A stretch of DNA of 64,000 nucleotides from Geomicrobium sp. JCM 19038 (GCF_000698125.1 NZ_BAXA01000005.1:124001-188000), one strand, 5' to 3'; shown: positions 1 to 8,024, numbered from the stretch's first letter. The notes: generated by a model not told the origin, from the sequence alone. A program made the numbers and translations.

Positions 1-291
1 ATGAGTACGGATACAGCTTCCAAAACCAAACAAGGTGTATTAGGACCAACAAGCCATGCGTTTATGTCGGTGCTAGTATATGGAATGTTATTTGTAGCTT
101 TAATGGTGGCTACAGGTGGATCGATTACTTTAGACAACCTACTTTTACCGATTGTTGGAATTTATGCGGTCGTGGGTATCACTGAATACCTTACCATGAA
201 GCGAGTAGACAAGGCTCCGCAATGGCTCGTCATCGGTTCATTCGGTGTCGGAATTACAATGGCCGTGTTAATGATGGCAATTACTTTGTAA
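1..291 (+). CDS. Small hydrophobic membrane protein (possibly 5' truncated by window edge)
   Basis: The reading frame opens with ATG on the first base, so the true start and ribosome site cannot be checked. The 96 residues have a polar N-terminus of about 18 residues and then three hydrophobic stretches (about 20-40, 45-62 and 74-94) joined by a short basic loop containing TMKRVDK. This indicates a small integral membrane protein. I do not recognise the family. It is followed by a clear terminator, so it is the last gene of its transcript. Confidence 0.6.
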   Translation: MSTDTASKTKQGVLGPTSHAFMSVLVYGMLFVALMVATGGSITLDNLLLPIVGIYAVVGITEYLTMKRVDKAPQWLVIGSFGVGITMAVLMMAITL

Positions 292-342
292 AAACAAGAC
301 ATACTTTATCTTCAGAAGTAACAAATGTGAGCAAATTAATTG

Positions 343-387
343 GAAGCAAACGATAACCTTAATGGGTTTTTGTTTGCTTCTTTTTTG
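343..387 (+). terminator. Rho-independent terminator
   Basis: The 9-bp arms GAAGCAAAC and GTTTGCTTC enclose a loop of about 20 bases and are followed by a T-run. It ends the transcript of the small membrane protein. Confidence 0.85.
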
Positions 388-551
388 GTGAAATACTTTT
401 TTTATTGATTTGATACCGGTGAAATGACTTAGGAAATTCAACACCTACAGGTTTTATATTAAATAGAAAGCAAATTTGGACCATAGTAAAACAGATTAAA
501 TATAATGGACAAACATAATAAATTAATTTTTTTATTTCTTTAGAAGTTAAA

Positions 552-1124
552 TTATTTAAATAACCTTAAATAGCTCACCATCTGTTCAGCCATGTAATCA
601 GCATCAACAGTATAACCTTCTTTAATCCAGAAATTAATTCTTCCCACTAATGCAGCTGCTTGAGTGTAGCAATATAAGCTTCTATCTGTGTGGTTTTTGT
701 AATGGTGTACAAAATGAAGGTCATCTAACAATAGATCTTTTAAAGCGAAACAAAGTTTCTCCTGAAAGCTTGGAAATTTATTTACATTAAAAAGAAGATT
801 AAACATACTTTTATTCTGTTCAATGTATCTAAAAATCATTTTGGATGCTGAAGGAGAAAATTTTATAGAATTTGGTACTTTACCATTGTGAAAAGAGGGT
901 TGTATTACGTCTATAAAACCTTGTATGGCGTCATCAATAATGTCTTCTATTAAACCTTTCTGATCAGAATAATGTGCATAAAACGTAGTTCGATTATAGT
1001 TAGCTAAATCAGTAACTTCTTGAATAGTTATATCCTTAGCCTCATGTTTTTCAATTAATTCTATAAATGCTAAACGAATATCCCTCTTAGTTCTTTCTAC
1101 TCGCCGATCAGTCTTATTATTCAT
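552..1124 (-). CDS. TetR/AcrR family transcriptional regulator
   Basis: This 190-residue protein has the TetR layout. An N-terminal helix-turn-helix lies at about residues 10-57 (ITIQEVTDLANYNRTTFYAHY is the recognition region) and a helical ligand domain follows. The start has a good ribosome site (AAGGAGAACTT, reading the minus strand). It is divergently transcribed from the oxidoreductase operon at 1289, and the shared 160-bp space contains repeated CGACAT elements. It therefore probably represses that operon and itself, with release by a small electrophile or similar ligand. The ligand is inferred, not seen. Confidence 0.85.
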   Translation of the reverse strand: MNNKTDRRVERTKRDIRLAFIELIEKHEAKDITIQEVTDLANYNRTTFYAHYSDQKGLIEDIIDDAIQGFIDVIQPSFHNGKVPNSIKFSPSASKMIFRYIEQNKSMFNLLFNVNKFPSFQEKLCFALKDLLLDDLHFVHHYKNHTDRSLYCYTQAAALVGRINFWIKEGYTVDADYMAEQMVSYLRLFK

Positions 1125-1155
1125 TTTAGAAGTTCTCCTTCCATAAATTCAAACA

Positions 1156-1259
1156 CGACATACTTTTTTGTTGTCTAAGCGACATTATTAACAGTTTTGT
1201 TGATTGTTTATTTTTTAAACTTAATATAATTAATCCATATCAATCATGCTAGACGACAT
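1156..1259. promoter_or_regulatory. Divergent promoter region with repeated CGACAT half-sites
   Basis: CGACAT occurs three times in the same orientation (1156-1161, 1180-1185, 1254-1259). The second lies in the palindrome TGTCTAAGCGACA (1172-1184) and the third in the related TAGACGACAT. A TATAAT box sits at 1225-1230. The arrangement fits operators for the adjacent TetR protein; binding is inferred. Confidence 0.5.
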
Positions 1260-1288
1260 GTGTTGATTATATTTGAGGAGGTTATAGA

Positions 1289-2281
1289 GTGAAAGCATTA
1301 ATTATCAAAGAGCCTAAATCAATTAAAGGTTTACAAATTGTTGATAAAAACATACCGGAACCTCTAGAAGGCGAAATTCGAGTAAAAGTTTTAACTGCTG
1401 GGCTTAATCCCTCTGATTATCAATATGCTTTGTATAACGAAAAAGCAAATGAAGAAAAGGTATTAGGAATAGATGTGTGTGGAATTGTCGATAAAGTGGG
1501 GCAGGGTGTAACTAATTTAAAGGTTGGAGATCGTGTTTATTATTTGAGAAGTTTAAATAATACGCATGGAGGATTTGCTGAGTATGCTATTACACCTGCT
1601 AATATAGCTAGCCTTCTTCCAGAAAATATAGATGATAGCGTTGCGGGTGTGACTCCAGGAGCTGGATTTACAGCATATCAGGCAATCATACAAAAGCTTC
1701 GACCAATTTCAGGTAAAACAATTCTCATACATGGTGGAGCGGGTGGCGTAGGAAGTTTTGCTATTCAACTCGCTAAAATGTCAGGGTTGAAAATAATCTC
1801 GTCTTGCCTTAGTAAAGATAAGGAATACGTTCGCTCATTAGGTGCAGATAAGGTTATAGATTTTACATCTGAGGACGTTCATAAAGTGGTATGGAATTAT
1901 ACAAATCAACGTGGTGTTGATTACATTTTAAATACAGTTGGTCCTGATATAGCCACGAAAGACCTTAATATACTGGCATTAGATGCAGAAATAGCAGTTA
2001 CGGCAGGGTTTCCTCACTTTAATCATTTGAATTTTTATGAAAAAGGAATTTCAATTCATGAACTTGCGACAGGTTTGTCGCTGACATCAGGAGATCGATT
2101 AGCTGAAGATAACATTAAAAAAATAGGTGAAGAGTTAGGTAGATTAATAGCTGATCAAAAAATCAAGCCACCAAAAATAACAAGAATTACATTAGAAGAA
2201 GTACCCTTATATTTAGAGAAGATGAAAAATGGAGAAATCACTGGAAAAGTAGTCACTGAATTCGTAAGGAGGTTAATATGA
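1289..2281 (+). CDS. NADPH-dependent quinone/zinc-type alcohol oxidoreductase (MDR family)
   Basis: The protein has 330 residues. The N-terminal GroES-like fold (about 1-125) includes GDRVYYL, and the Rossmann domain carries HGGAGGVGS near residues 149-157, the NADPH signature of quinone oxidoreductases. Zinc-binding cysteines of true alcohol dehydrogenases are not apparent, so a QOR/enoyl-reductase-like activity on quinones or reactive enones is more likely. The start is GTG, supported by GAGGAGG upstream. The stop TGA overlaps the next ATG by four bases, indicating translational coupling to the SDR gene. It is probably controlled by the divergent TetR protein. Confidence 0.85.
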   Translation: MKALIIKEPKSIKGLQIVDKNIPEPLEGEIRVKVLTAGLNPSDYQYALYNEKANEEKVLGIDVCGIVDKVGQGVTNLKVGDRVYYLRSLNNTHGGFAEYAITPANIASLLPENIDDSVAGVTPGAGFTAYQAIIQKLRPISGKTILIHGGAGGVGSFAIQLAKMSGLKIISSCLSKDKEYVRSLGADKVIDFTSEDVHKVVWNYTNQRGVDYILNTVGPDIATKDLNILALDAEIAVTAGFPHFNHLNFYEKGISIHELATGLSLTSGDRLAEDNIKKIGEELGRLIADQKIKPPKITRITLEEVPLYLEKMKNGEITGKVVTEFVRRLI

Positions 2282-2958
2282 TGAATTTAACAGGTTTAGT
2301 TGCAGTAATAACGGGGGCAGGAACAGGAGTTGGTAAAGCAACATCGGAACTGTTGGCTTCACAAGGAGCAACAGTTTATTTAGTAGGAAGAAGGAAGTAT
2401 AAGCTTGAAGAGGTTACAAAAAATATAAATGAAACAGGTGGTAAAGCTTATGCGTTTCAAGCAGATATAACTAATATTGATGAGATTAATCAACTAAAAA
2501 GGTTTATATTAGTTAAAGAAAACCGAGTGGATATTCTAATTAATAATGCAGGAATAGGTGGTAAACCTACATCAGTATATGAACATTCTGTTGATGATTG
2601 GCGTTATTCAATTGAACTGAATCTTAATAGTGCCTTTTATATGACAAATGCTTTCTTACCTATTTTGAGAAAACAGAAAAGCGGTTACGTAATCTCTCTA
2701 ACCTCTATGATGGTTAATCTTAATTATGAGGGTTTTTCAGCATATTCAGCCGCTAAATCAGGTCTAGAAATTCTCATGAAAACTTTACAAGAAGAAGAAA
2801 GACAAAATGGAATTTATGTTAGTATTGTTGACCCAGGAAATGTAAAATCTGAACAAAATCAAGACGGAAAAGAAAGACCGGAACGTATTGCGGAGTTAAT
2901 TTATGATTGCATACAATTCCCAGACGAAAAAAATGCAAATATTATTAGATTGTATTAA
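2278..2958 (+). CDS. Short-chain dehydrogenase/reductase (SDR)
   Basis: This is a classical SDR of 226 residues. The cofactor motif TGAGTGVG is at 12-19, NNAG at 89-92, and the catalytic Tyr156/Lys160 lie in YSAAK. At 226 residues it is slightly shorter than the usual ~245, with the C-terminal substrate loop reduced. It is translationally coupled to the preceding quinone-oxidoreductase-like gene and closed by a strong terminator, making a two-gene operon. The substrate is unknown; a carbonyl detoxification role with its partner is an inference. Confidence 0.85.
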   Translation: MMNLTGLVAVITGAGTGVGKATSELLASQGATVYLVGRRKYKLEEVTKNINETGGKAYAFQADITNIDEINQLKRFILVKENRVDILINNAGIGGKPTSVYEHSVDDWRYSIELNLNSAFYMTNAFLPILRKQKSGYVISLTSMMVNLNYEGFSAYSAAKSGLEILMKTLQEEERQNGIYVSIVDPGNVKSEQNQDGKERPERIAELIYDCIQFPDEKNANIIRLY

Positions 2959-3000
2959 ATGAAATTTCAAATAGGCTTTTACCTTGTAGAATAGTTAACT

Positions 3001-3050
3001 AAAAGGGGAACAAAGAAAATCCATAATGGATTTTCTTTGTTCCCCTTTTT
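3001..3050 (+). terminator. Strong terminator
   Basis: A nearly perfect hairpin of about 22 bp (AAAAGGGGAACAAAGAAAAT on the left arm) has a 4-base loop and is followed by T-rich sequence. The stem is symmetrical enough to act in both directions. Confidence 0.9.
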
Positions 3051-3100
3051 AATTAAATGCTTTATATAGAGAACGTACGATCCCGTAAGAAGTGGCACCT

Positions 3101-3650
3101 ATGATTTATTTGGTTGATATGCACAAGTTTTACGCTAGCATTAAAATTGAGCATACTAAATACGATTACTAATCTCTAGTCGTTGCAGGTGAATCAGAAC
3201 GAGCAGCGGTGTCATTCTAGCTGCATGTCTGATCGCAAAGACCATTGGTGTCGAAACCGATGAAGTGCTTTGGAAAGCTCAACAAAAGTGTCCTCATGTA
3301 GTTGTCGTCAAATGAAACCACTAAACAGATTCAAGATCGTATTAATCAGCTAATTGGAATTATAGTGAGAGTAGGGTATAGAAAATACAAAATTCTTGCG
3401 AATCTTGTTTATGATTTACGTGCAAAAAAAGTTCTAAATCGCAGATTCCATTTGAAACATTACCATTTACATCGCGACCCCGCACATTTTTCAATAGGAA
3501 AATATGCGGGGTCAGTAATCGTATGCAAGTTCATTTAAATAATATGTGCATTCGTACAATTAGTCATCTCATAGACGCGGAATTATCTAATCTAAAGCCA
3601 CTATGGGGAGTGAATGGCATTGCAGGTGGCTACTATAATAGGACAGCGTC
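3101..3650 (+). pseudogene. Degraded Y-family DNA polymerase (UvrX/YqjW-like) remnant
   Basis: Fragments in several frames follow the order of a UvrX/DinB-type lesion-bypass polymerase. MIYLVDMHKFYAS (from 3101) matches the N-terminal catalytic strand. VVAGE then frame-shifts into SGVILAACLIAK and ALWxAQQKCP-like residues (VLWKAQQKCPHVVVV, ending about 3308). About 200 bp are then missing. KQIQDRINQ...GYRKYKILANL (about 3320-3420) matches the segment around the second catalytic region, and LNNMCIRTISHL plus LKPLWGVNG (about 3535-3625) matches the helix-hairpin-helix region. Frameshifts, stops and a large internal deletion make this non-functional. Such genes are common on Bacillus prophages and conjugative elements, in line with the neighbouring island. 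Confidence 0.8.
3476..3513. repeat. Inverted repeat inside the polymerase remnant
   Basis: GACCCCGCA and TGCGGGGTC form 9-bp perfect arms around a 20-base A/T-rich loop. It lies where the remnant no longer matches the polymerase, so it may be a small inserted hairpin or a terminator from another context. Confidence 0.55.
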
Positions 3651-4540
3651 GATTTACAAGCAAATTGCCTTAGAAGACTATACAAACGATGGATTAGAAA
3701 TAGTTCTGTATTATTGGTGTTCTAGTTTCAGCTAATACATTTATTAATCACAAATTATAACAATAATTACTACAAAGATTATTTCATTAGTTAAAGCATA
3801 AATTAAAACATAGATTGGTAAAATATAAAACGCTTGAATCCATTGTTATATTAGGGATTCAGAGGATATCTAGTTATAAAAAATAGGATTGTCTATGATT
3901 AAAAGCTCTTTAGGATGATTTTTCGCATCAATATGGAGCTTTTTTTCTATATTGTTTTTACTATTGAATGTTTGTTTATGATTAAAAGATTCTTGTCTAT
4001 GTAATATACTTAGTTGTGTATGAACTATTATTAATGGTTATGAAAAAAATCTGTATGTGGATAAAAAAATTAGTAAAAAGCTGATAAACCTTCGTATAAG
4101 ACATCAATTCTAATATAAAATAATCATATCTATGATTTTTTTATTAATGTGTATAAGAAAATTGAATAAAAGATGTTTTGCGTTGTTATTAATCCGTAGT
4201 TATACACCGTTAATTAGACTACGAATACACTTGGTCATAAATAAAATCTATAGATCATTCACAGACAACTATGTACTGTTATTGAGTACTTCCGTTTGAA
4301 CACGACAAATAAGCCCACGAACCGTAGGCAAACAATCAGTATTTAGTTAATCATTTTTTAAGAAGCAAGTGATTGAGTATGCAATATGCGAATCTGAGTA
4401 CGAATATAGCCACCAGGCTGAGATTGACCGCTAAGCCTATGATTAGTACACTGAGTAGATTCACTGTTGATCCTACAGACCCAATGAAAGATGGCTTCTT
4501 AATTAAATAACTACGATGAATTCAATACCTTATAAGTCAA
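3651..4540. other. Long AT-rich region with no convincing gene
   Basis: About 0.9 kb follows the polymerase remnant. I see only stop-riddled frames, a terminator-like hairpin (3900-3947) and a 43-codon frame at 4380-4511 without a recognisable product or good ribosome site. It looks like eroded mobile-element sequence. Confidence 0.5.
3900..3947 (+). terminator. Terminator-like hairpin
   Basis: AAAAGCTC and GAGCTTTTTT pair around a loop of about 27 bases and end in seven T. No intact gene lies directly upstream, so it probably belonged to a lost gene. Confidence 0.5.
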
Positions 4541-4578
4541 CAAACCCACGAACATTCGCTTGTTCGCGGGTTTGTTTT
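4541..4578 (+). terminator. Rho-independent terminator
   Basis: CAAACCCACGAAC pairs with GTTCGCGGGTTTG around an 8-base loop, followed by TTTTCG. It isolates the downstream kinase remnant from the non-coding island. Confidence 0.75.
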
Positions 4579-4658
4579 CGTAGACGTTTACATAGAAATG
4601 AAAGGTGAATCATCACAAGTAAAAGAAAGTATGGATTCGTGTAGAGGAGGAGAAAGCG

Positions 4659-5159
4659 ATCAAGTCGACATTAATCATGTTACGGGGAAATTCAGCGAGT
4701 GGGAAAAGTACGATTGCAACGAGTCTCCAACAACACTTAGGTAAAGGGACGTTGGTCGTGTCGCAAGATGCTGTGCGTCGTGACATGTTAAACGTTAGTG
4801 ATGTAGAAGGGAACCTATCCATTGAGTTAATCAAACGAATTGCAGAATACGGAAATGGGAAATGTGAAGTCGTCATCGTTGAAGGGATTATGTACACGTA
4901 CCGATACAAGCAAATGTTAGAAGATTTAATCGCATCTTTTGAAGAAAATGCGTACAGTTTTTATTTTGACTTGTCGTTTGAAGAGACCGTAAGGCGCCAC
5001 CGTTCCCGCCCAAAGAAGAATGATTTTTGAGAAGATTCATTACGGAGATGGTGGAATGCTCAAGATTGTCTGGACGAACAAACGGACATTCGAATTACAG
5101 ACGAGATGTCAGAGGATGAAATTCTAGCGTTAATTTTGGGAATGGTTCAAGGGGGTTAG
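4659..5159 (+). pseudogene. P-loop kinase (zeta-toxin/adenylate-kinase-like AAA protein), interrupted by a TGA codon
   Basis: Residues after ATG 4677 read MLRGNSASGKST, a Walker A motif, followed by SQDAVRRDML and VVIVEGIMY, typical of the small P-loop kinase family found next to antibiotic or nucleoside kinases. The frame stops at TGA 5028-5030, just after RPKKNDF. Translation in the same frame then resumes with EDSLRRWWNAQD and ...DEMSEDEILALIL up to TAG 5157-5159, exactly the C-terminus expected for this family, where glycine (GGA) would sit at the TGA. The strong ribosome site AGGAGG (4645-4650) points to position 4659, which is ATC rather than ATG. Both start and middle therefore look mutated. 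Confidence 0.75.
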
Positions 5160-5184
5160 TATCAGTCAATACTGTTTTGAAATG

Positions 5185-5928
5185 TTAGAGTTCATCCATG
5201 GTGACGCAATAGGAAATGACTTTTCCGATAATCATGATTTCACTTTCAGCTTCTTTTAGAACCTCAATTGTTTCGTAATTTGTACGGTTTGTATCTGGTT
5301 GAAACAAATGTTTCTGTTCATCAGTACAAAATCGTCTTAAACTAATTTCTTTCTTAACATTAACAATGACAATGTCGCCATGATTGAGGTCTTTGAAATT
5401 AGCTCGTTTACATATAATAATTGCACCATTAGGGATGATGTTGTTCATGCTGTCACTATGTAAGTTCATCGCCAATAGTTCATCCTTTGATGTGGTTTTG
5501 TTAAGGAGCTGTTTAGGGATCGTGATGTGTTGTAAATCTTGGTCTATTATATCAGTGAGTATTGATAACGCCCCAGCAGCAATACTCTCATAAAAGGGAA
5601 GCTGTACGCAGTTGTAGGGGGTATCCTTTTCCGCAATAAGCTGATTTTGATTATGGCCACGATAATCATCTGATTTCTTTGGAACTTGTTGAACGGTAAG
5701 AGGATCGAATTCTTCATTTTGAATGAGAGTTTTATCTTTATATTCAGAGAAGAATTCATAGATTGGTACATTAAATTTCTCACTTATCTCGGTAATTTTG
5801 TTCATTCTAGGAGTATTTACGCCTCGTTCCCAAGCAGATACGGTAGTTGGTGCGACGTGTAGTTTACTAGCAAAGGCTTTTAAAGACATCTTGTGATCTT
5901 TTCTAGTTTTCTTTATAACATCTTTCAT
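5185..5928 (-). CDS. Phage/ICE-type S24 repressor (XRE HTH + LexA-like peptidase domain)
   Basis: The protein has 247 residues. An XRE helix-turn-helix occupies about 3-58 (LKAFASKLHVAPTTVSAWE), a linker covers 60-105, and a LexA/CI-type S24 domain covers about 108-245. Autocleavage hallmarks are an Ala118-Gly119 bond in SIAAGAL and Ser160 in HSDSM. The lysine that activates the serine in LexA (VKRL) is replaced by arginine here (SLRRF, Arg198), so self-cleavage may be weak or lost. The start has AGGAGGT upstream. It is divergent from a Cro-like gene with palindromes between them, the classic lysogeny-switch layout. It probably represses a mobile element now mostly gone, or the rap-phr genes nearby. 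Confidence 0.85.
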   Translation of the reverse strand: MKDVIKKTRKDHKMSLKAFASKLHVAPTTVSAWERGVNTPRMNKITEISEKFNVPIYEFFSEYKDKTLIQNEEFDPLTVQQVPKKSDDYRGHNQNQLIAEKDTPYNCVQLPFYESIAAGALSILTDIIDQDLQHITIPKQLLNKTTSKDELLAMNLHSDSMNNIIPNGAIIICKRANFKDLNHGDIVIVNVKKEISLRRFCTDEQKHLFQPDTNRTNYETIEVLKEAESEIMIIGKVISYCVTMDEL

Positions 5929-6012
5929 TAACAGTAATACCTCCTAAACAAATTAATGATGAGAGTAATAGGTATAATGCAATAATAATATTAATTATAG
6001 TCGTTTGCATTG

Positions 6013-6038
6013 AAAGTGTACAGAAACCTGTACACTTT
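6013..6038. promoter_or_regulatory. Palindromic operator candidate O1
   Basis: AGTGTACAG and CTGTACACT are perfect 9-bp arms (extending to 11) separated by AAAC. The site lies in the divergent promoter region of the S24 repressor and the Cro-like gene. It is followed by a T-run, so it could also form a terminator, but no gene reads into it from the left. Confidence 0.65.
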
Positions 6039-6109
6039 TTTGCTGCAACAAACTAAACCAAACTCACGTATGGAATATATTAAAGGTGTGTACTTCTGTG
6101 AACATTAAA

Positions 6110-6136
6110 ACTGTAATTAAGTACAGGTTTTACAGT
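6110..6136. promoter_or_regulatory. Inverted repeat, operator candidate O2
   Basis: ACTGTAA and TTACAGT flank 13 bases that include GTACAG, which is also the core of O1. Two related sites in one divergent control region fit cooperative repressor binding. Confidence 0.5.
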
Positions 6137-6239
6137 AAAAATGTATGAATTGTCATTTATTGTCCCGATTTTTCAGATTATTAGTTGTTTATGCATTTAA
6201 AATGTAATAGAATGGTCTCATTGAAGGGGGGAGGTTCTG

Positions 6240-6494
6240 TTGAGGTATACGATTGCTCAAGCGAGGAAGCTTAACGCGATCACGCAAAAAGAAATGGCAA
6301 AGAAGCTTGGTATGTCTGAAAAACAATATATAAACTATGAGAAATACCGAGTATTCTTCAGAGTGAATGATGCATATCGATTCTCAATTTTTGTACGCCT
6401 CCCTATTGATCAGATTATCTTTTATGATGCGAATAAGCATGTCACGTACAAAGCCAAAGACAAGCATAACAAAGGAGTTGAGGAAACAGAGTAA
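6240..6494 (+). CDS. Cro-like XRE helix-turn-helix protein
   Basis: The protein has 84 residues and starts at TTG behind AAGGGGGGAGG. A single HTH fold (ARKLNAITQKEMAKKLGMSE, about 7-27, continuing to residue 65) fills it, with no effector domain. Being divergent to the S24 repressor and first in the rightward transcript, it occupies the position of a Cro or early regulator. A role in toggling the switch is inferred from placement. Confidence 0.75.
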   Translation: MRYTIAQARKLNAITQKEMAKKLGMSEKQYINYEKYRVFFRVNDAYRFSIFVRLPIDQIIFYDANKHVTYKAKDKHNKGVEETE

Positions 6495-6553
6495 ACCACA
6501 TTTAGGTATTCGATGTGACGAAGAGAAAATACAAAGTAAGTGGTGGTATTGAT

Positions 6554-7660
6554 ATGAACTGTAACTATGAAACTGAAGCCCTTACTAAAATTGGAGAATG
6601 GTTTGTTTTTCTTTCAGATTATGAATTAAATAAAGCGCGCAAAAAGAAAGTAGAGATTGATAAATTAATTGTTATAGACACTGTCCCAAAGCAAATTCGA
6701 AGTTATTATGATCTGGTTAACTTCAAACATCAACTGTTAACAGAAGAAATCACGTTTCGCACAAGTTTAAAACAGCCACAAACTCTACAAAATGACGTAG
6801 CTGAGTTAACCGATTGCACGTTAACGTATTTATATTTTTTTATGCAGGCAATTGTCTCTATTAATGAAGAAAATTATAGAAATGCGATGAAGTATTTACA
6901 ACAAGCTGAGCGTGAGGTGTCGATTGTAAATCAATTTGAGCAAGCAGAGTTCCATTTCCGAAAAGGATATGTTCATTATCGATTAAGTGAAAATTCTGAC
7001 GCGCTAGTACATTTACATCGTTCTTATCAGTTCGTTAAGTCGTCTGAAGCTCATCTTAAATTGAAGGCAAATCTATGTATTTTAAAAGCTGGGATTTATT
7101 CTGAATCTGGAGATTATGAATACGCAACTGTTAGTTCAGACTTGGCCATTATTCATGCAGTAAACGAACCGCTTACAAAAGCCATGGCATATAGAAGTAA
7201 AGCGAACAATGAATATCGATTTGGTCAGTATGAGGCGGCAGCAGCGCTATATGAGCGGTCGTTAACAACAACAAATCAATGCCAATTAAGCGTTGGGATC
7301 AAGTCTTCATTTAATCTTGCGCTTTGCTGGCTAAAACTAGGTGACTATGAAAAGGGTAAAGCGTTATTAGAAGAAGTGGAGAGATGTCTACAACATTATC
7401 CTGAGGGTCTTACAGAGTATGTCGCACGCTCTCGTATTGCTAGAGAGTTGTATATTTCTCATGAACCTAATATTGATAGAGTAGCATCGGCAATCAATTT
7501 ATTGAGGGAGAAGCGCTTGACCTTTGAAATGAAAGAAGTGATTAAGGAACTCTCAGACTATTATAAGGAGAGAGGAGAGAAAAATTTGGAAGAAGATGGT
7601 TTGCAGTTTCGTACATCACATGATCAAAAAAGTTTAAGTTTGGAGGTGAAAGGTATATGA
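6554..7660 (+). CDS. Rap-family-like tetratricopeptide regulator (response regulator phosphatase/transcription antagonist type)
   Basis: The start is placed at ATG 6554, after the GGTGG site; a GTG at 6515 is also possible. The 368 residues have an N-terminal helical bundle (about 1-105) and then repeated TPR helices (YLQQAEREV, AEFHFRKGYVHYRLSENSDAL, AMAYRSKANNEYRFGQYEAA). This matches Rap/NprR-type peptide receptors of Bacillaceae in length and layout. The stop overlaps the ATG of a short secreted-peptide gene by four bases, the hallmark rap-phr arrangement. Whether it acts on Spo0F/ComA or, like RapI of ICEBs1, on the neighbouring S24 repressor system cannot be read from sequence. The neighbourhood favours the latter. 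Confidence 0.8.
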   Translation: MNCNYETEALTKIGEWFVFLSDYELNKARKKKVEIDKLIVIDTVPKQIRSYYDLVNFKHQLLTEEITFRTSLKQPQTLQNDVAELTDCTLTYLYFFMQAIVSINEENYRNAMKYLQQAEREVSIVNQFEQAEFHFRKGYVHYRLSENSDALVHLHRSYQFVKSSEAHLKLKANLCILKAGIYSESGDYEYATVSSDLAIIHAVNEPLTKAMAYRSKANNEYRFGQYEAAAALYERSLTTTNQCQLSVGIKSSFNLALCWLKLGDYEKGKALLEEVERCLQHYPEGLTEYVARSRIARELYISHEPNIDRVASAINLLREKRLTFEMKEVIKELSDYYKERGEKNLEEDGLQFRTSHDQKSLSLEVKGI

Positions 7661-7785
7661 AAAAGTGGATCTGTTCCGTATTTCTAGTGGCAACCTTGTT
7701 TTTAGGGGTAACCGCTCCAACGAGCACGACTTTCACTATCAGTATTGAAGAGGTAAAACCCAGTGATAAAAATGATGTTACTTGA
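7657..7785 (+). CDS. Phr-like signal peptide precursor (42 aa)
   Basis: ATG 7657 overlaps the Rap-like stop codon. The product begins MKKWICSVFLVATLFLG, a lysine-rich start plus hydrophobic export segment, followed by VTAPTSTTF and a short polar tail ending SDKNDVT. Known Phr precursors are ~40 residues, are exported, and are cut to C-terminal penta/hexapeptides (for example ARNQT, ERGMT). By analogy the mature signal would be KNDVT or DKNDVT. It was too short to be caught by ordinary length cut-offs. Export, processing and receptor pairing are inferred. Confidence 0.75.
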   Translation: MKKWICSVFLVATLFLGVTAPTSTTFTISIEEVKPSDKNDVT

Positions 7786-8024
7786 TGAACCTGATTCAGC
7801 GAGGTAAATAAGTTTTGAAATAGTGTAAATCGATGGTCAAACGAAAGGGTTTGTTGTGTTATTTAATGATTACGTAAAGTGTAATTTGCCCATCCATGGT
7901 AAGGATGAGGTCAACAGTTCACTCATACTTGTGTGGAAAATAAAATTCTGCTTGAAATTCCTCAATATCGGGTATTGCTCTAGAAGAAGTAGAAGCTGTG
8001 ATTGAATTGAGGTGCGGGAAGGCC

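Noticed and set aside
4380-4511. 43-codon open frame in the AT-rich island
   Set aside because: No convincing ribosome site, no recognisable residues, and the surrounding sequence is eroded; chance frame.
6013-6038. Palindrome with T-run read as a terminator
   Set aside because: No rightward gene ends upstream and the leftward side carries a repressor promoter; operator reading preferred.
7786-8024. Frame with IDGQTKGFVVLFNDYV-like residues after the Phr-like gene
   Set aside because: Interrupted at both ends by stops and lacks a start; possibly a remnant but no family match.
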